Shown one piece after another: positions 51,054 through 62,626 of a stretch of DNA of 64,000 bases. Under the pieces are notes generated by a model. It worked only from the letters and a program-made list of their open reading frames with translations, ran no database searches and was not told the origin of the DNA. Position numbers and translations under genes: made by a program. Position 1 is the first letter of the stretch; each line of letters opens with the position of its first letter. The stretch is from Zygnema cylindricum (taxonomy: Eukaryota > Streptophyta > Zygnematophyceae > Zygnematales > Zygnemataceae): the NCBI GenBank assembly GCA_037447655.1, contig JBBHKE010002640.1, positions 484,696-548,695 of the forward strand, read 5' to 3'.

Positions 51054-52515
51054 ATGGAAGCAATGACGATTAAAGGTTCGGAATCTCCTAAATGGAAATT
51101 TGGCTATAATCTCTCTCAATCTGAACATGATCTACTGAACGAAGTGATTCTTCGGAATATCGACGCTTTTGCTTTCTTTATAAATGATCTTCGTCGCCAT
51201 ACCACCTATAAAATGTCTATAGATCTGGAAGACAATCGTCCCATTTTCAAGCCGAAACACCGCTTGTTTGAAACGGAATGGGAATTAGTGGACCAACGCT
51301 GTGCTGAATTAGAGGAAGCTGGCCTCATTTATCGATCGGATTCTACTTTTGTAGTACCCATTGTCATGCCCAGAAAAAAAGATGTCGAAAGAAACTTTAC
51401 CGATCGCAGGATGTGCGGCGATTACCGTGAACTCAATGCTAGAACGATACAAGATTGACATCCAATACCATTGGCCGAAGAAATATTTGATCATGTAGGA
51501 GGCGCTAAATATTTTAGTATTTTGATTTACGACAAGGCTTTAACCAGATTGAAATAGAGGAGAAAGATAGGCATAAAACCGCCTTTTGGGGTAGTGATGG
51601 TCGTTGGGAGTGGTTTGTCATGCCTTTTGGACTTAAGAACGCCCCCGCAGTTTTTCAAAAAGTAATGGATTCAATTTTAGGTGGTTGCAAGTTTGCAAGA
51701 TGTTATATTGATGATTTAATTATCGCCTATGCCACAATTGAAGATCACGCAGCTCATATCAAATGGGTCCTAACTGAACTGAAAAAGGTCGGATTAAAAT
51801 GTCATCCAGCTAAATGTACTTTCGGGTCCGTGGGTGTGCCTTACCTTGGACATTTCATTTCCTCCGAAGGGAATCACACCACTTGAAGCAAAAACCGAGG
51901 CTATCAGCAAATTGCCAACCTACGTTGATCTCATGAGTCTTCGAGCCTTCCTAGGATTAGCCAATTATTATCGCAGGTTTCTTCCGAGTTTCAGCACTAT
52001 CGCTTCACCATCGAACGATTTGCTCAAGAAAGAAGTTCTTTTCGTTTGGGGACCTGATCATATTTCAGCGTTCCAGAAGTTAAAAGATGCCCTCTCTAGT
52101 GCTCCAATCCTCCGACCTCCTAATCACAAATTACCTTTCTGCCTACAAACAGACTTCGGAAAGCTTGGCATTGCAGCCATCTTAACTCAACGTGAACTAA
52201 CAGGAGAAAAATACGTGGTCGCCTAGGCAAGCAGGAGTAATAATCGTGCCGCGTCAAATTATAGTTGTTATGAAGGAGAATGTCTAGCAGCAGTTTGGGT
52301 TATTGTACACTTTCGTCACTACCTCTACGGAAAACCGTTTACCTTTCTAATCGACCATCAGCCTTTACATTGGCTGATGACAAACGATAAACTGTCAGGA
52401 AAATTAGCGCGATGGGCACTAATTTTACAAGAATATGATGTGGAAATAATTCACCGTCCATGATTACTTAGTTTAAATGCAGACGACATTTCTCGAAATC
52501 CTTTTCCAAGGACCA
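51054..52515 (+). pseudogene. Gypsy reverse transcriptase and RNase H
   Basis: RT fingers/palm: MCGDYRELNART (about 51408-51445), GFNQIEIEEKDRHKTAF, MPFGLKNAPAVFQKVMD (51620 on) and the catalytic box YIDD at 51704-51715 (the usual Gypsy form is Y-V/I-DD). The thumb is VPYLGHFISSEG, followed by the connection region. RNase H begins at FCLQTDFGKLGIAAILTQ (about 52139), with the family's IDHQPLHWL and SLNADDISR downstream. Stop codons and at least three frame changes are present. Confidence 0.92.
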
Positions 52516-52745
52516 CCGACAATGGAGTTTGGTAGGATTTCGATGACGACTTAGCTACTATGTTAGTAGGGTTTTATATCACACATTCTTTAGCCTCGCT
52601 GCCCCACTCTTGGTGTGCCTCGGATCCATAGCGAGATGGAGCACTAATTCTTTTCCTCTCCTCACAAACCTTCCAACCAGGCACTACATCCGAGGAGGAG
52701 GAACGAGTAAAGAAAAGGGCTAAAAATTATCTTTGGTTAGGTGGT

Positions 52746-53590
52746 TTGCTAATTCGATTGTTAGCGGACTGTAGTCACAGACACGTGCCTCGCCCGGCTG
52801 AACGCCTCTCGCTGATTAAACAAATTCACTCCGAGCTGGGTCACCATGGGACCAAGCGCACCTTAAGCTTGCTGCAGGCATGCTATTGGTGGTCTGGGAA
52901 ACAATCTGATGTCGCAGCGGTATTGCACAAGTGTGCAATATGTGATCGTCTACGTACCTCTTTTAGCAACCGGCAGACTACCCTCCAACCATTACCCATC
53001 AAGGGGTTATTTTACCGCTGGTCGTGCGATTTAGCAGGCCCCTTCGTGATATTGCGGAGGGGGAAACAATATATAATGATCATGATTGAAAATTTTAGCA
53101 AAAGGGTTGAAGTAGTAGCGTTACCACACAAAACTGCTAAGCTCACCACCGCCGCTTTTACAGAACATGTCCTTATGAGATACGACGCTCCAGCCGAAGT
53201 CCTCACTGGTCAAGGGACTGAATTTCGCGGAGAATTCCAAGAAATGCTAGATGACGCTCTCATAGACCATCGTCGAACAAGCCGCGATCATCCACAGGCT
53301 GATGGATTGGCGGATAATGTAATTTAAACCTTCAAGCGGGCATTAAGCAAGCATTGCTTGGAGAAACATATAACGGTGTGGGACGAGTCAATTGACTATA
53401 TTGCTATGGGGTATCGAATGTCGGTACAGGCAAGTCTTGCTAATTTCAGTCCGTACTATGTTTTATTTGGGCGTTTACCCTTGCTGGGTAGGAATATCCA
53501 GAAAGCCGCAAGCTTTCCTCTTCCCTTACTGTCTGACGGGGTTTTTCTGGAAGAACTTACTAACAAGGCGATGCTTTTTGCCCGATAGAT
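52746..53590 (+). pseudogene. Gypsy integrase
   Basis: Zinc-binding N-domain HSELGHHGTKRTL...CAICDR and DDE core WSCDLAGPF, then GQGTEFRGEF and HPQADGLADNVI. In place of the second catalytic Asp (normally TDQGTEF) there is Gly, and the position of the catalytic Glu (normally ADGLAE) is Asp. This copy's integrase would be inactive even without the frameshifts. The C-terminal part (53358-53588 and GDYVYLRRQ at 53694-53879) continues in shifted frames. Confidence 0.9.
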
Positions 53591-53882
53591 GCCCATGGCT
53601 TTTGACAACCTGCAAATCGCCCAGCACAGCGATACTTTGCGCTTTGCCACTACACACAGCGGCGGCTACTAGCCCCAACAGAAGCCTTACCGAGTGGGAG
53701 ATTATGTCTACTTACGACGCCAATCTTTCGATACCTTTGACACAAATGTTTCACCTGATATTCTCGGAATAATCGAAGTAGATACGAATGGAATGTTAGG
53801 ACTTCAAGGAGCAGATATGCGAGCCTTGCGGGAGCATTCGAAGAACTATGCTCCATGTTATTTACCGGATCTGGCCTAGGAC

Positions 53883-54122
53883 ATGGACCCTATGCGTATG
53901 CCTATCACTGAGGCTACAGAATGCACAATTTGCAACCGAGCCGACGGAGAAACATCAATGCTTCTATGCGACCATTGCAACCAGGGATTTCACATGGAGT
54001 GTTTGGTTCCTCCGTTAACAGCAGTTCCGCACTATCATTGGTTTGTCACGCCTGCCAAGAGTTACCAATCATATTGGCGAGGTCTTCGGCAAGCTAAAGA
54101 TCTGGGCGGGGGAATAAACTGA
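53883..54122 (+). pseudogene. PHD finger at the Pol C-terminus
   Basis: A C4HC3-type zinc finger. ECTICNRADGETSMLLCDHCNQGFHMECL supplies C-x2-C, C-x2-C, H-x2-C with PHD spacing, followed by LTAVPHYHWF, the conserved Trp before the last pair. The final two Cys are lost (WFVTPAK). PHD fingers read the histone H3 tail, often H3K4 state. In many plant Gypsy elements this place is taken by a chromodomain. It is separated from the integrase C-terminus by a single TAG, so it was probably the C-terminal domain of Pol and may have steered integration. The last role is inference. Confidence 0.82.
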
Positions 54123-54315
54123 GCCTCCTAGCTTCCTCTCTCACTCTACCATTTCCTTTTCTTGTGATATGTTTATTTGTTGTTTGCTGCTTGTGCATAA
54201 TTATTCTCACTTGTTTTCTGAGATTTTAATGACTTTCTCACTTATTGCGTTATCATTTATCTTTCAACTGGTTGTGTTACATGTTTATCATAATCTTTGT
54301 CACATGCACGACAAC

Positions 54316-55700
54316 TGTCATGCCGCATCACAGCGGCTCACCAAATTATATTTATTTACATGGCAATGGTCCTTAATATAAAGGACGCCACACTAATTTA
54401 CTTATGGGGATATTTCGGTGGCGACAGGACCGTACAGATTTTATTCCGACGTTGTGAAACCTGCGGACGTTTCAGATTTTGTCCGCGGAGTCATCAACTG
54501 CCGAAATTTACGCGAACCGATGTGGTTTGCTGTCCGAGAATTTTGGCGAACCGACATACTTCGTCGGCCGGAATTTACGCGACCAAGTTTGAATCGATGT
54601 ACGGACGGTTGGAACCGAAACATCAACTCCAAATAATGTCGACGCCAGCGTGGATTCGAACGCAAATCTACGGCCACGAAAGATGCAGACAAATGGACGA
54701 TTCGGATGCGAACTGCACCCGTCGACGCTGATTGGTCCATTTTAAGTCGTGGACCCTTGGAGGTTGCACGCATTTACATGTAGCATAGGAAGGGTTTTTA
54801 TCCGTAGGCTGTAGATTTTGTAACGTAAGGCAGACGATTCTGGTCGCCTATTGGCCAGAATCCAAACTAGGCGCAGGCAACTACATAGAACGCATGTATT
54901 TGCAGTAGGTTAGGCGCTCAGCTGTAGACTTCATATTTAGCGAATTTAAGGAGAATTCTGTTCTCACAATTTCAAGAGCACAGGAATTCTCATTTTGGAA
55001 GATTTGACCTAAACTTTGAGGATTTTTCTTGTGAAATTGTCAGGATAGTTTTAGTGACTATTTTTCTGGTCATTAAGCGTTCTGCTGCTTAGCTCTTACT
55101 TTCTTTTTCTGTAAACCTGCCCTACAAATTAATCAACGCGGCTCACGCCGAAGCCTAACCGATTTCTCTTCACTTTTTCTCGCGTCCTATCAAGTGGATT
55201 GCTACTCGTTGTTCTTTCTCAGGCTGTTGCTAAACCTTGGATTGTGATTGGACAGTTTGGGTTTGCTTGTGTGGTTTACTCCGTGATAGTGGATTAGGGT
55301 TGGCTTTCCTCGTATTTTCTGTGTGTGACTAAATCTGGTTATCTCAGATTTGCTCTGGTTATCTCAGATTTGCTCGCAGTTTGCTACAGTTTCAGTTTGT
55401 GTGTTGTGATATTGAGTTAAATCTTTATTTATTGAACTCCTGTAAGGAATATAAACTGACCAAGGAGCCTAGTGGCTATCCGTTGGCTTAATATTCCTGT
55501 GCTCTTGAAATTGTCAGTTTTTCTTCTATTTACTGCAATTTGACATTTTCAGTTTTGCTCCATTTTCTGCAATTTGAAATTGTCGGTCATTCTTCTATTT
55601 ACTGCAATTTGACATTTTGTCAGTTTATCAAAGTTTCGTTATTCCTTGTGTCAATTGGTTTTTCCACGTTTATCATAATCTTTGTCACATGCACGACAAC
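54316..55700 (+). repeat. 3' LTR of the Gypsy element
   Basis: Begins TGTCATGCCGCATCACAGC, and matches 44489-45700 with moderate divergence. A 34-bp sequence (GTTTATCATAATCTTTGTCA...) stands both just before the LTR start (54283-54316) and at its end (55668-55701). The 200 bp before the LTR therefore resemble an LTR end. Confidence 0.78.
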
Positions 55701-55701
55701 T

Positions 55702-56309
55702 TGATATACTTTTTGTCCGGTAAACTGGGCATAAAATTTACGGAAATTGTATGGTATTTTACGATAACTGTACTGTTTTTTACAAAAAGGTATGGAATTT
55801 GAAAAATATATACATTGCATGCATTAGTAATTTTTGTCCGGTAAAATAAAAAAAAGTTTTACGGGAATTGTACGGAATTGTACTGAAAATGTTGGGATTA
55901 TCACAAAAAGAGACGGAAATTGTACCGAAAATGTACAAATTGCGGTATATGTAAAATTCAATTTTTTTACATGCACGGTATAGTACGGATTCACATACAT
56001 TAATGATTTTTTCAAATCATCCTTCCAATTTCTTTGTAGTATTCGTGCGTTTGAATGGAAACCACCGGTGGGAAGGCGGGAATCTTCGATTTTAATCGCA
56101 ACCTTGAGATCAACAATCCAAGGAACGTGTACGTAGAAAATATATTTTAAGAGGCATAAAAAATTCAACATAAATAGGGACACGCGGTGAGGTATCCGAA
56201 ATTTTAAAATTTAGGGGTGACTCATTTACAAGGATCAAGAGTCATGATTGTACAGAAAAGTGGACTGTACAAAAATTGTTCAAGCAAGTTCGAATTGCTC
56301 AAATTTTAC
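55702..56309. other. Spacer between Gypsy and Copia array
   Basis: AT-rich sequence with the phrase TTTTTGTCCGGTAAA at about 55710 and 55836, followed each time by TTTACGG(G/A)AATTGTA-like text, suggesting an old duplicated repeat. No coding sequence. Confidence 0.45.
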
Positions 56310-58640
56310 TATACTGTAAAGAATTTGTTGAAAAAGAGAGTGAGGAGTGATAATGGGGGGGGAAAACACATCTAATGAGTTTGGGGATTTTTTGAAAGAG
56401 GAAGGGGTTCAACAACAAAATATTATTCCAAAACACCCAGAACAAAATGGTGTAGCCGAGAGACTAAATCAAACATTAAGTGATAGTGCCCCTAGCATGT
56501 TGTCGAATAAAAAGACAAAGAAAAGCTTTTGGGTAGAAGCTATGAATTGTGCTAACTATCTCAAAATTAGAGTCCTTATTTTGACATTAAAAGGACAAAC
56601 ACCTTATGAAAGATGGACCGGGAGAAAACTTTATATTTCACACTTAAAGGTGTTTCGGAAGTCAAGTGTTTAGTGTAAACACATTAAAATCTGATTGGAA
56701 GTTAGATGCAAGGGGAAAGGTGGGATACCTACTTGGGTATGATGAAAATGTAAAGGGGTATATAGTTTATGATCTTGGAAGAGAAAACATCATTCTAGTA
56801 AAACACTCGGTAGTCATGGATGAAGAAAAGTCCATAGATCCCTCTAAATACACTAAACCGGTTAGAATTATAATTGAATCCGAAAATGAGTTAGATTTAG
56901 AATCTTCTAACCGAAAATCCGGTTCAGCCTGACCTTGCAGAGGAAGAGAAAAATCTGACCCAGAGTGACCTTCTCTTAGAGTCACAACTTTCGGTTCAAA
57001 CCAAGGAAGAAAACGAGGAAAGACCGGAAATGGATGATGAACGTCCTGTGATGGACACCACGGATAGGGGAGAAGATAAAGTCATCCCGAGAAATCCGAG
57101 ATTACCTTCCATTTCGGCATCAGATTTTGAAGGAGGAAGGAGAAGTAGCAAGAGACTTAAAGAGAGACAAGTGAACAACAAGGTAACTAAGCTGTCACAT
57201 TTAAGCGAACCCAAAAGTTCTCGGAAGCAATTAATTGTCGGAAACGTAGTAGATGGATGATTACCATTAATGATGAGATGGCTTCCATTATGGAAGTAAA
57301 CACCTGGGAGCTGGTGGATTGTCCTTCGGACAAGAAGCCGATAGGATGCAAGTGCGTATTTAAGTTGAAACTCAATCCATATAACACTATCGAGCGATAC
57401 AAAGCCAGATTTGTGGCAAAGGGGTTCACACAGAAAGAGGAAATCGATTAATGGAGACCTTCGCTTCGGTTGTTAGATTTCCCTCCGTCTGCATTCTACT
57501 TAATTCAGCGAGAGCGGAAGAAATTGAAGTGCACTAGATGGCCATAAAAAACGCTTCTTATACAAAGAATTAGAAGAACAGATCTTTATACGACAGCCAG
57601 CGGATTTGTGGAGAAAAGAGAAGAAAGAAAACTGTGCAAATTGCTAAAGTCTTTTTATAGACTAAACAAGCTGCACGCCAATGGAACAAGAAGCTGGACA
57701 AGTTTTGACAAGTTTATAAGGATGAAGAAGGTATAATTTTCATTCCCATCTATGTTGATGATTTGTTGTTTTGACTAAATCTAAGGAGAAAATAATTGGA
57801 TTGAAAAAGGATCTAAAGAGTAGATTTGAAATAAAGGACTTGGGAGAGGCAAAGTACATTTTGGGAATCCAGTTGGAGAGGGATAGAGAGAAGAAAAAAA
57901 TTAGGCTAACTCAAAAAGAAGCTATAGGAAATATGCTTGAAAAATTTAAAATGGATAAAGCAAATACTTGTATGACTCCAATGGATTTAAAGAAGGGAAA
58001 TGAGGGGAGCTCAAAAGAGGGAGTCTTGATCTTGGATAATGAGTAGGGACGTGAAGAAACCAAGTTTATGCAAACTATGCCGTACATACTGGTTGTCCGT
58101 AGTTTGATCTATTTTATGAACTGTACTCGTCTTGATATAGCAACAGCTGTGGGGATATTAAGTAGGAGTCTGAATGATCTTAGGAAGAAAGATTTGGAAG
58201 CGGCCAAAAGGGTCATACGATATTTGGTAGGAACAAGAGATCTGTGGTTGCATTTGGGATTGTATGTTGGGAATAGTGCTTGCTGTTGGAGCAGCAAGGA
58301 ACAAAAGGTGATTGCTCAGTCCACCATGGAGGTTGAGTATATGGCCTCTCGTTCGGCTGTGAAAGAATTAATGTGGGTGAAATCATTTCTTCAAGAACTT
58401 GGGTATATGAAAAATAGAGTGCAAAAAATATTTTGTGATAATCAAGTTGCAATTGCAGCAAACCCAAAGCATCGCTTTAAAGCAATGCATATGGATATCC
58501 GACTGAGCTTTGTTAGAAAGAAGGTAAAGAGTAAAATAATTAGTTTGGAATATAGACCAGATGGGGAGATGGTAGCAAACATGATGACTAAACCGGTTCC
58601 TTCTCCCAAGTTGGTATTTTGTAGGGAGGTGTGGACATAA
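56310..58640 (+). pseudogene. Copia pol remnant (3' half: IN, RT, RNase H)
   Basis: Starts inside integrase (RVRSDNGG, then IIPKHPEQNGVAERLNQTL). It continues with WTGRKLYISHLKVF, GKVGYLLGYDENVKGYIVYD and the acidic linker ASDFEGGRRSSKRLKERQ, then RT (CPSDKKPIGCKCVFKLK, ARFVAKGFTQKE; YVDDLL at about 57753). RNase H is 58068-58640, with CCWSSKEQKVIAQSTMEVEY and FCDNQVAI. At least six frame breaks. It ends just before a purine tract and the LTR at 58670. gag, protease and the integrase start are missing. Confidence 0.9.
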
Positions 58641-58669
58641 GCAAAAGATAGATTAGAAAAGAATAGGAG

Positions 58670-59596
58670 TGTTAAAAAAGGTATTTTCTATTTTTTTGTC
58701 TTTTGTTAGTTTATCTATGAAGGTTCTTTATTTCTCACACTTGTCGTAGTCACTAAAGAATCAAATAGAGCCATGGCTGCCTTAAGCAGTTAGGAAGACA
58801 GACAGACTAAGGGAGCAGGAAGCATAGGTCTTTGCAAAATTGAAGCTCTGAGAACAGATTTGGATCATAAGCCCTACGAAATGAAACCATATGGCGTAGA
58901 CGTACACTTTATCCATTAGGTCTTAATAATACGTTAGATGTACATGGTATGTTTTGTATGTGAAAATGGTACCAATCTTCATACTCCATTTCGTGAATTA
59001 CGAAACGAAACGACGTCGAATTTAAACAAACGCGATTAAGTTTTGATTTATAATGGAACAACTTACAGTTGAGCCGAAGCACTAGAGTGGCCATTTGGCG
59101 ATTTGTGAGCCAAAAGCCGCAGATGACACTTGGCAAGCTATAATTGAACGACGGATATTAAAAGGGAGCAACTACGGCTAAAAAAATTACACGTGTCAGC
59201 GGAGCAGCCATGTCGTACAATGGCCGTATAAGAAGTACATCGGTACTTGTACCTTCTTGTACCTAACAGTCCTTTGATTGGCTAAATAAACTATTAGTAG
59301 GTTTACAGACGGAGCTTATGACTTAGAAAACTTTAGGTAACCGCCTCTCTCCCAGAGTGCATGTGTATTTACAGGCCATATTTGGCTTGCCATAACTTAA
59401 TGCTTAGGTGAGCAATTTCAATGATTCTTTTTGCTGCGGACTCAGGGGAGACCAGGCTACACAGAGGTGTAGTTGTCAGAGTTTTTTCATGCCAGGGTGG
59501 CACTTATTGATTGCTAAATTCAAAAGTGCAAATATTATCCTAAAGGCTTCATATAAGTTGGACATTTTGTGGACCAATGGAGGTCACAGAATTATA
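58670..59596 (+). repeat. Copia LTR shared by two internal regions
   Basis: 927 bp, starting TGTTAAAAAAGG after the purine tract GAATAGGAG and ending at ATTATA immediately before the primer-binding site. It matches the LTR at 61564-62611 over CACACTTGTCG(T/C)AGTCACT, AGCCATGGCTGCC and the distal half, but with clear divergence. It therefore serves as 3' LTR for the left remnant and 5' LTR for the right one. Confidence 0.75.
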
Positions 59597-59611
59597 GGTT
59601 ATGGGCCCACC
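59597..59611 (+). other. Copia primer-binding site (initiator tRNA-Met anticodon arm)
   Basis: GGTTATGGGCCCACC directly after the LTR. Its complement, TGGGCCCATAACC, is the anticodon stem-loop of eukaryotic initiator tRNA-Met. This corresponds to priming by a cut tRNA half, as in Drosophila copia and yeast Ty5. It differs from the 3'-CCA-end site (TGGTATCAGAGC) used by most plant Copia elements. Confidence 0.8.
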
Positions 59612-61563
59612 CTTAGGGTACGCATTTTCAATAGAACAGGGTTCATATATTGAGAAACCATGATGAGCGGTGCATTGTTTGAAAAACGGCTATAGGGCAT
59701 TCTCGGTGGTTGTGTGCGTCGGCCAAATGCAAAATAAGGAGTTCCACCATGGTTGAGAGGATCTCGATTCAGAGGAGGATCTGGGGGGGAATCTGCGGAG
59801 GCAGAGGTGGTAGAGGATGTTTGAAAAAGTAATCTGTCGAACAAAGGGAACGACAAGGGGAAGGAAAAACTCACACTGATGGCTACTAGCGTGGTAGATG
59901 TTCAAAAAACCGAGACAAACGATACTGAAATCTGGGATTTCAACAGCAACGTGGCGACTCATTTTATTCTCGGGCGTCTCACTGAAGCAGTTGATACACT
60001 CATCTTCATGTGGACAAGGGGGAGGAGTTGTGGGAGGCTATTGTCAACATTTACAAGAGTGGTACTATTCAGCAGCACAATACAAGCATATGTATACAAA
60101 GAGGGAAAGATGTTAGACTTTTGTAATGACTTGGCCGTGTTATTTATGGAGTTGGAGAGTGCAAGAAAAATAGAGAACGAGAAAGAGAAGGTGAAAAATT
60201 TGTTGATGAAACTCCCACATGATTATGAAAACATTGCTAACAGGAATCACGATTTGCCAGATCATCGATGAATGTGGAACTTTGTTGCGGGGATGATTTT
60301 GGTTCGGGAAAGCACAATTCAGATTCAGAGAGGAGGAAACAACGTTTAAGCATTGGCTGCTGGAACTAACTGGGGGGATAAGTATTCCAAGAAAACTTAT
60401 GGAAACTTTGGTGGAGGAGGAAGAGGAAACCGATCGGAGGGATCTAGATGGAGGCCTCCAAAGGGGCTTTGTCATTTTTGTAAGAAGCTGGGACATTACA
60501 TGGCGGAGTGTACTAAACTGAGAGTGTTGAGATTGAAAAAGGCGCACATCCGAAAATCAGCTGTAGGAAAGAAAAAGGCATTTGTGGCAACATAAGTCAT
60601 GGGAGAGGATTCTGATGAGGACGATGGAGAACTTCTCCTCAACGAGGAGCTGGAAGTGAAAGGTGAGCCGGAGATTCCAAAGAGGCAAAAGTGTGCTTTC
60701 GGTGGAGTAAAAGAAGCTCCTGTAGAAGGATGGATTATTGATTCAAGAGCCTCTATGCATATGTGCAGAGAAAAACTATTGTTTACCAAAATGAGAAAGA
60801 TCCCTACGGTAGAGATAGATTATGGGGATGGGAGATTACAAACCAGTAATTTAGTGGGATTTGTGGATATGAAAGTCTTAGTTGATGGTAAGATATCCAT
60901 AGTCACTTTGTCTGATGTTCTTTTTATTCCAAAGTTGAACAAGATTCTTATCTCTACGTTGGTTTTAGATGATAAAGGTTTTGAGACAAGTACTAAGGAA
61001 AGAGTCTTTGTTGCTATCTATGAGAATGAAGTGTACTTCACAGCTGAAAAAGGTAGCCAAAGAATGTGTTTAGGCTGAATTTGAGTAATGGAAAGACGCT
61101 TGTTTACCATGCAGCAGTAAGTGATTTGATGATATGGCATAAAAGATTGGGACATGTCCATCTAAATAGATTAAAAAAAATGAAAAAATGGGTGTAGTTG
61201 AGGGAATACGTTTTGGAGATAATGAGAACTTGGATGATTGTAGTGGATGTGCTCAAGGTAGGGCCCATAGATTGCCTTTTCCAAAAACCGCAACATATAA
61301 AGGTGAAAAGGTCTTAGATCTGGTTCATACTGACATATGGGGACCAACCAAGGTGCTCACATATGGGGACCAGCCAAAGTGCTATCAGTTGGAGGGGAAA
61401 TATTTGTGCTTACTATCAATGATGATTGATCTAGATACCTTAGAGTATATTTCTTGCAAAACAAATATGAGGCTTCAACTTTTTTTAAATAGTATAAAAC
61501 ATAGAGTGAGAAGCTTTATGATACACGTATAAAGAGAGTGAGGAGTGATAATGGGAGGGGGAA
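59612..61563 (+). pseudogene. Copia gag-protease-integrase remnant (3' half deleted)
   Basis: The gag UBN2-like region is 59879-60271 (MLDFCNDLAVLFMELESARK). A CCHC knuckle CHFCKKLGHYMAEC is at about 60465-60510. The protease region holds WIIDSRASMHM, where the catalytic DSGA is DSRA, so it is inactive. Next come gag-pre-integrase LISTLVLDDKGFETST and HKRLGHVHLNRL with CSGCAQGRAHRLPF (integrase zinc site), then HTDIWGP. The frame reaches RVRSDNG and then runs directly into the purine tract GGGAGGGGGAA and the next LTR. The rest of integrase, RT and RNase H are deleted. Confidence 0.88.
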
Positions 61564-62611
61564 TGTACAAATTAATGGTTCTTTTTAGTATTTTCTAGGT
61601 ATGAAATTAAATGCAAAAAAGATGCCGAGGTAGTGTGCCTCTAACTCCTCTTTTCAACTCCCACACTTGTCGCAGTCACTGAAGGTTGAAGAGGGAGATA
61701 AAGCCATGGCTGCCTGTGCTATCCAGAGAGAGACAAGTAGATGTTTTAGTAGATTTACTAATAGGGTACTTAACAAACCCAGGATTTGATCCTGGTACTT
61801 ACCGTCTGTCAAGCTAGCCAGTAGCAGTTAGCTTTATCCTACAAGTCCAAGATCCGTGGTGAGACATATGGGGTTTGACAAATATATAAACAGTTAAACA
61901 TGAACTAATTCATTTAACGGGAACTATAAAGGTCGTACATGGATACGATTTTGTAAAGTACGGAGTACAGTACGGTTTGAAACGGATACCGCACATTTTG
62001 TATTAATAACGAAACATATATCGCGCAACGATTTATGACGACTACAATTAAAACCCGATTTTTATCGGACGACCGCGAAGGATGCTAAGATAACGGAATA
62101 GGATTTTGGCGATTTTCGGTCACCGCCACATAGATTGACACGTGGCACGACCACATTGGATTACGACATCTCCGAGGATTACAGAAACGAATCTAGATAT
62201 GACATGTGTTGATTGGTTAGCCATATCCTACAATGGCCGAACAAAATATACACCGGCACCTATACCTTTATGCACGACACAATATTTTGATTGATGTCGT
62301 ACTTCACTAGATAGAGTTTTGGAGAGAGATAGGACTTAGGAAAATTTGGTAGATAAGACCCTCTCTCCCACAGAGCTTCCATACAAAAAAGTCAACTTTG
62401 ACCCTCCATAATTTACTGCTCGAGAAGCAAATTCAGAGATTCTTTTTGCTATCAACTCAAGGGAGTCTTACCTTCGCAAGGGTGAAGGTGGTCACAGTTT
62501 TTTCTTGTCAAGGTGGCAGTTATTCTTGCTGAAACTCAAATGGGTCATGGTTATCCTAGAGGCTTCGTGTGAGCAGCTACTCTGAGGACCTATGTAGGTC
62601 TCAGAGTTTCA
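61564..62611 (+). repeat. Copia LTR between second and third internal regions
   Basis: 1048 bp, starting TGTACAAATTAATGG and ending GTCTCAGAGTTTCA. It is close to the LTR at 39559-40605 (minus) in length and sequence. A tRNA-like B-box block (CCAGGATTTGATCCTGG, about 61780-61797) lies inside, as in that LTR. Confidence 0.82.
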
Positions 62612-62626
62612 GGTTATGGGCCCACC
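62612..62626 (+). other. Second Copia primer-binding site (half-tRNA type)
   Basis: GGTTATGGGCCCACC, identical to the site at 59597, directly after the LTR terminus CA. Confidence 0.82.

Larger units (their letters stand above)
44489..55701 (+). mobile_element. Gypsy LTR retrotransposon with DNA methyltransferase and PHD finger
   Basis: About 11.2 kb. LTRs starting TGTCATSCCGCATCACRGCGGC are at 44489 and 54316. They match over more than 1 kb, including CCTTAATATAAAGGACGCCACAC and a long shared block with ACTGACCAAGGAGCCTAGTGGC. The domain order is gag with zinc knuckles, aspartic protease, cytosine-5 methyltransferase, reverse transcriptase, RNase H, integrase, PHD finger. Placing RT-RNase H ahead of integrase identifies Gypsy (Metaviridae-type). 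Stops, frameshifts, a Copia LTR fragment and lost catalytic residues show that this copy is inactive. Confidence 0.9.
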
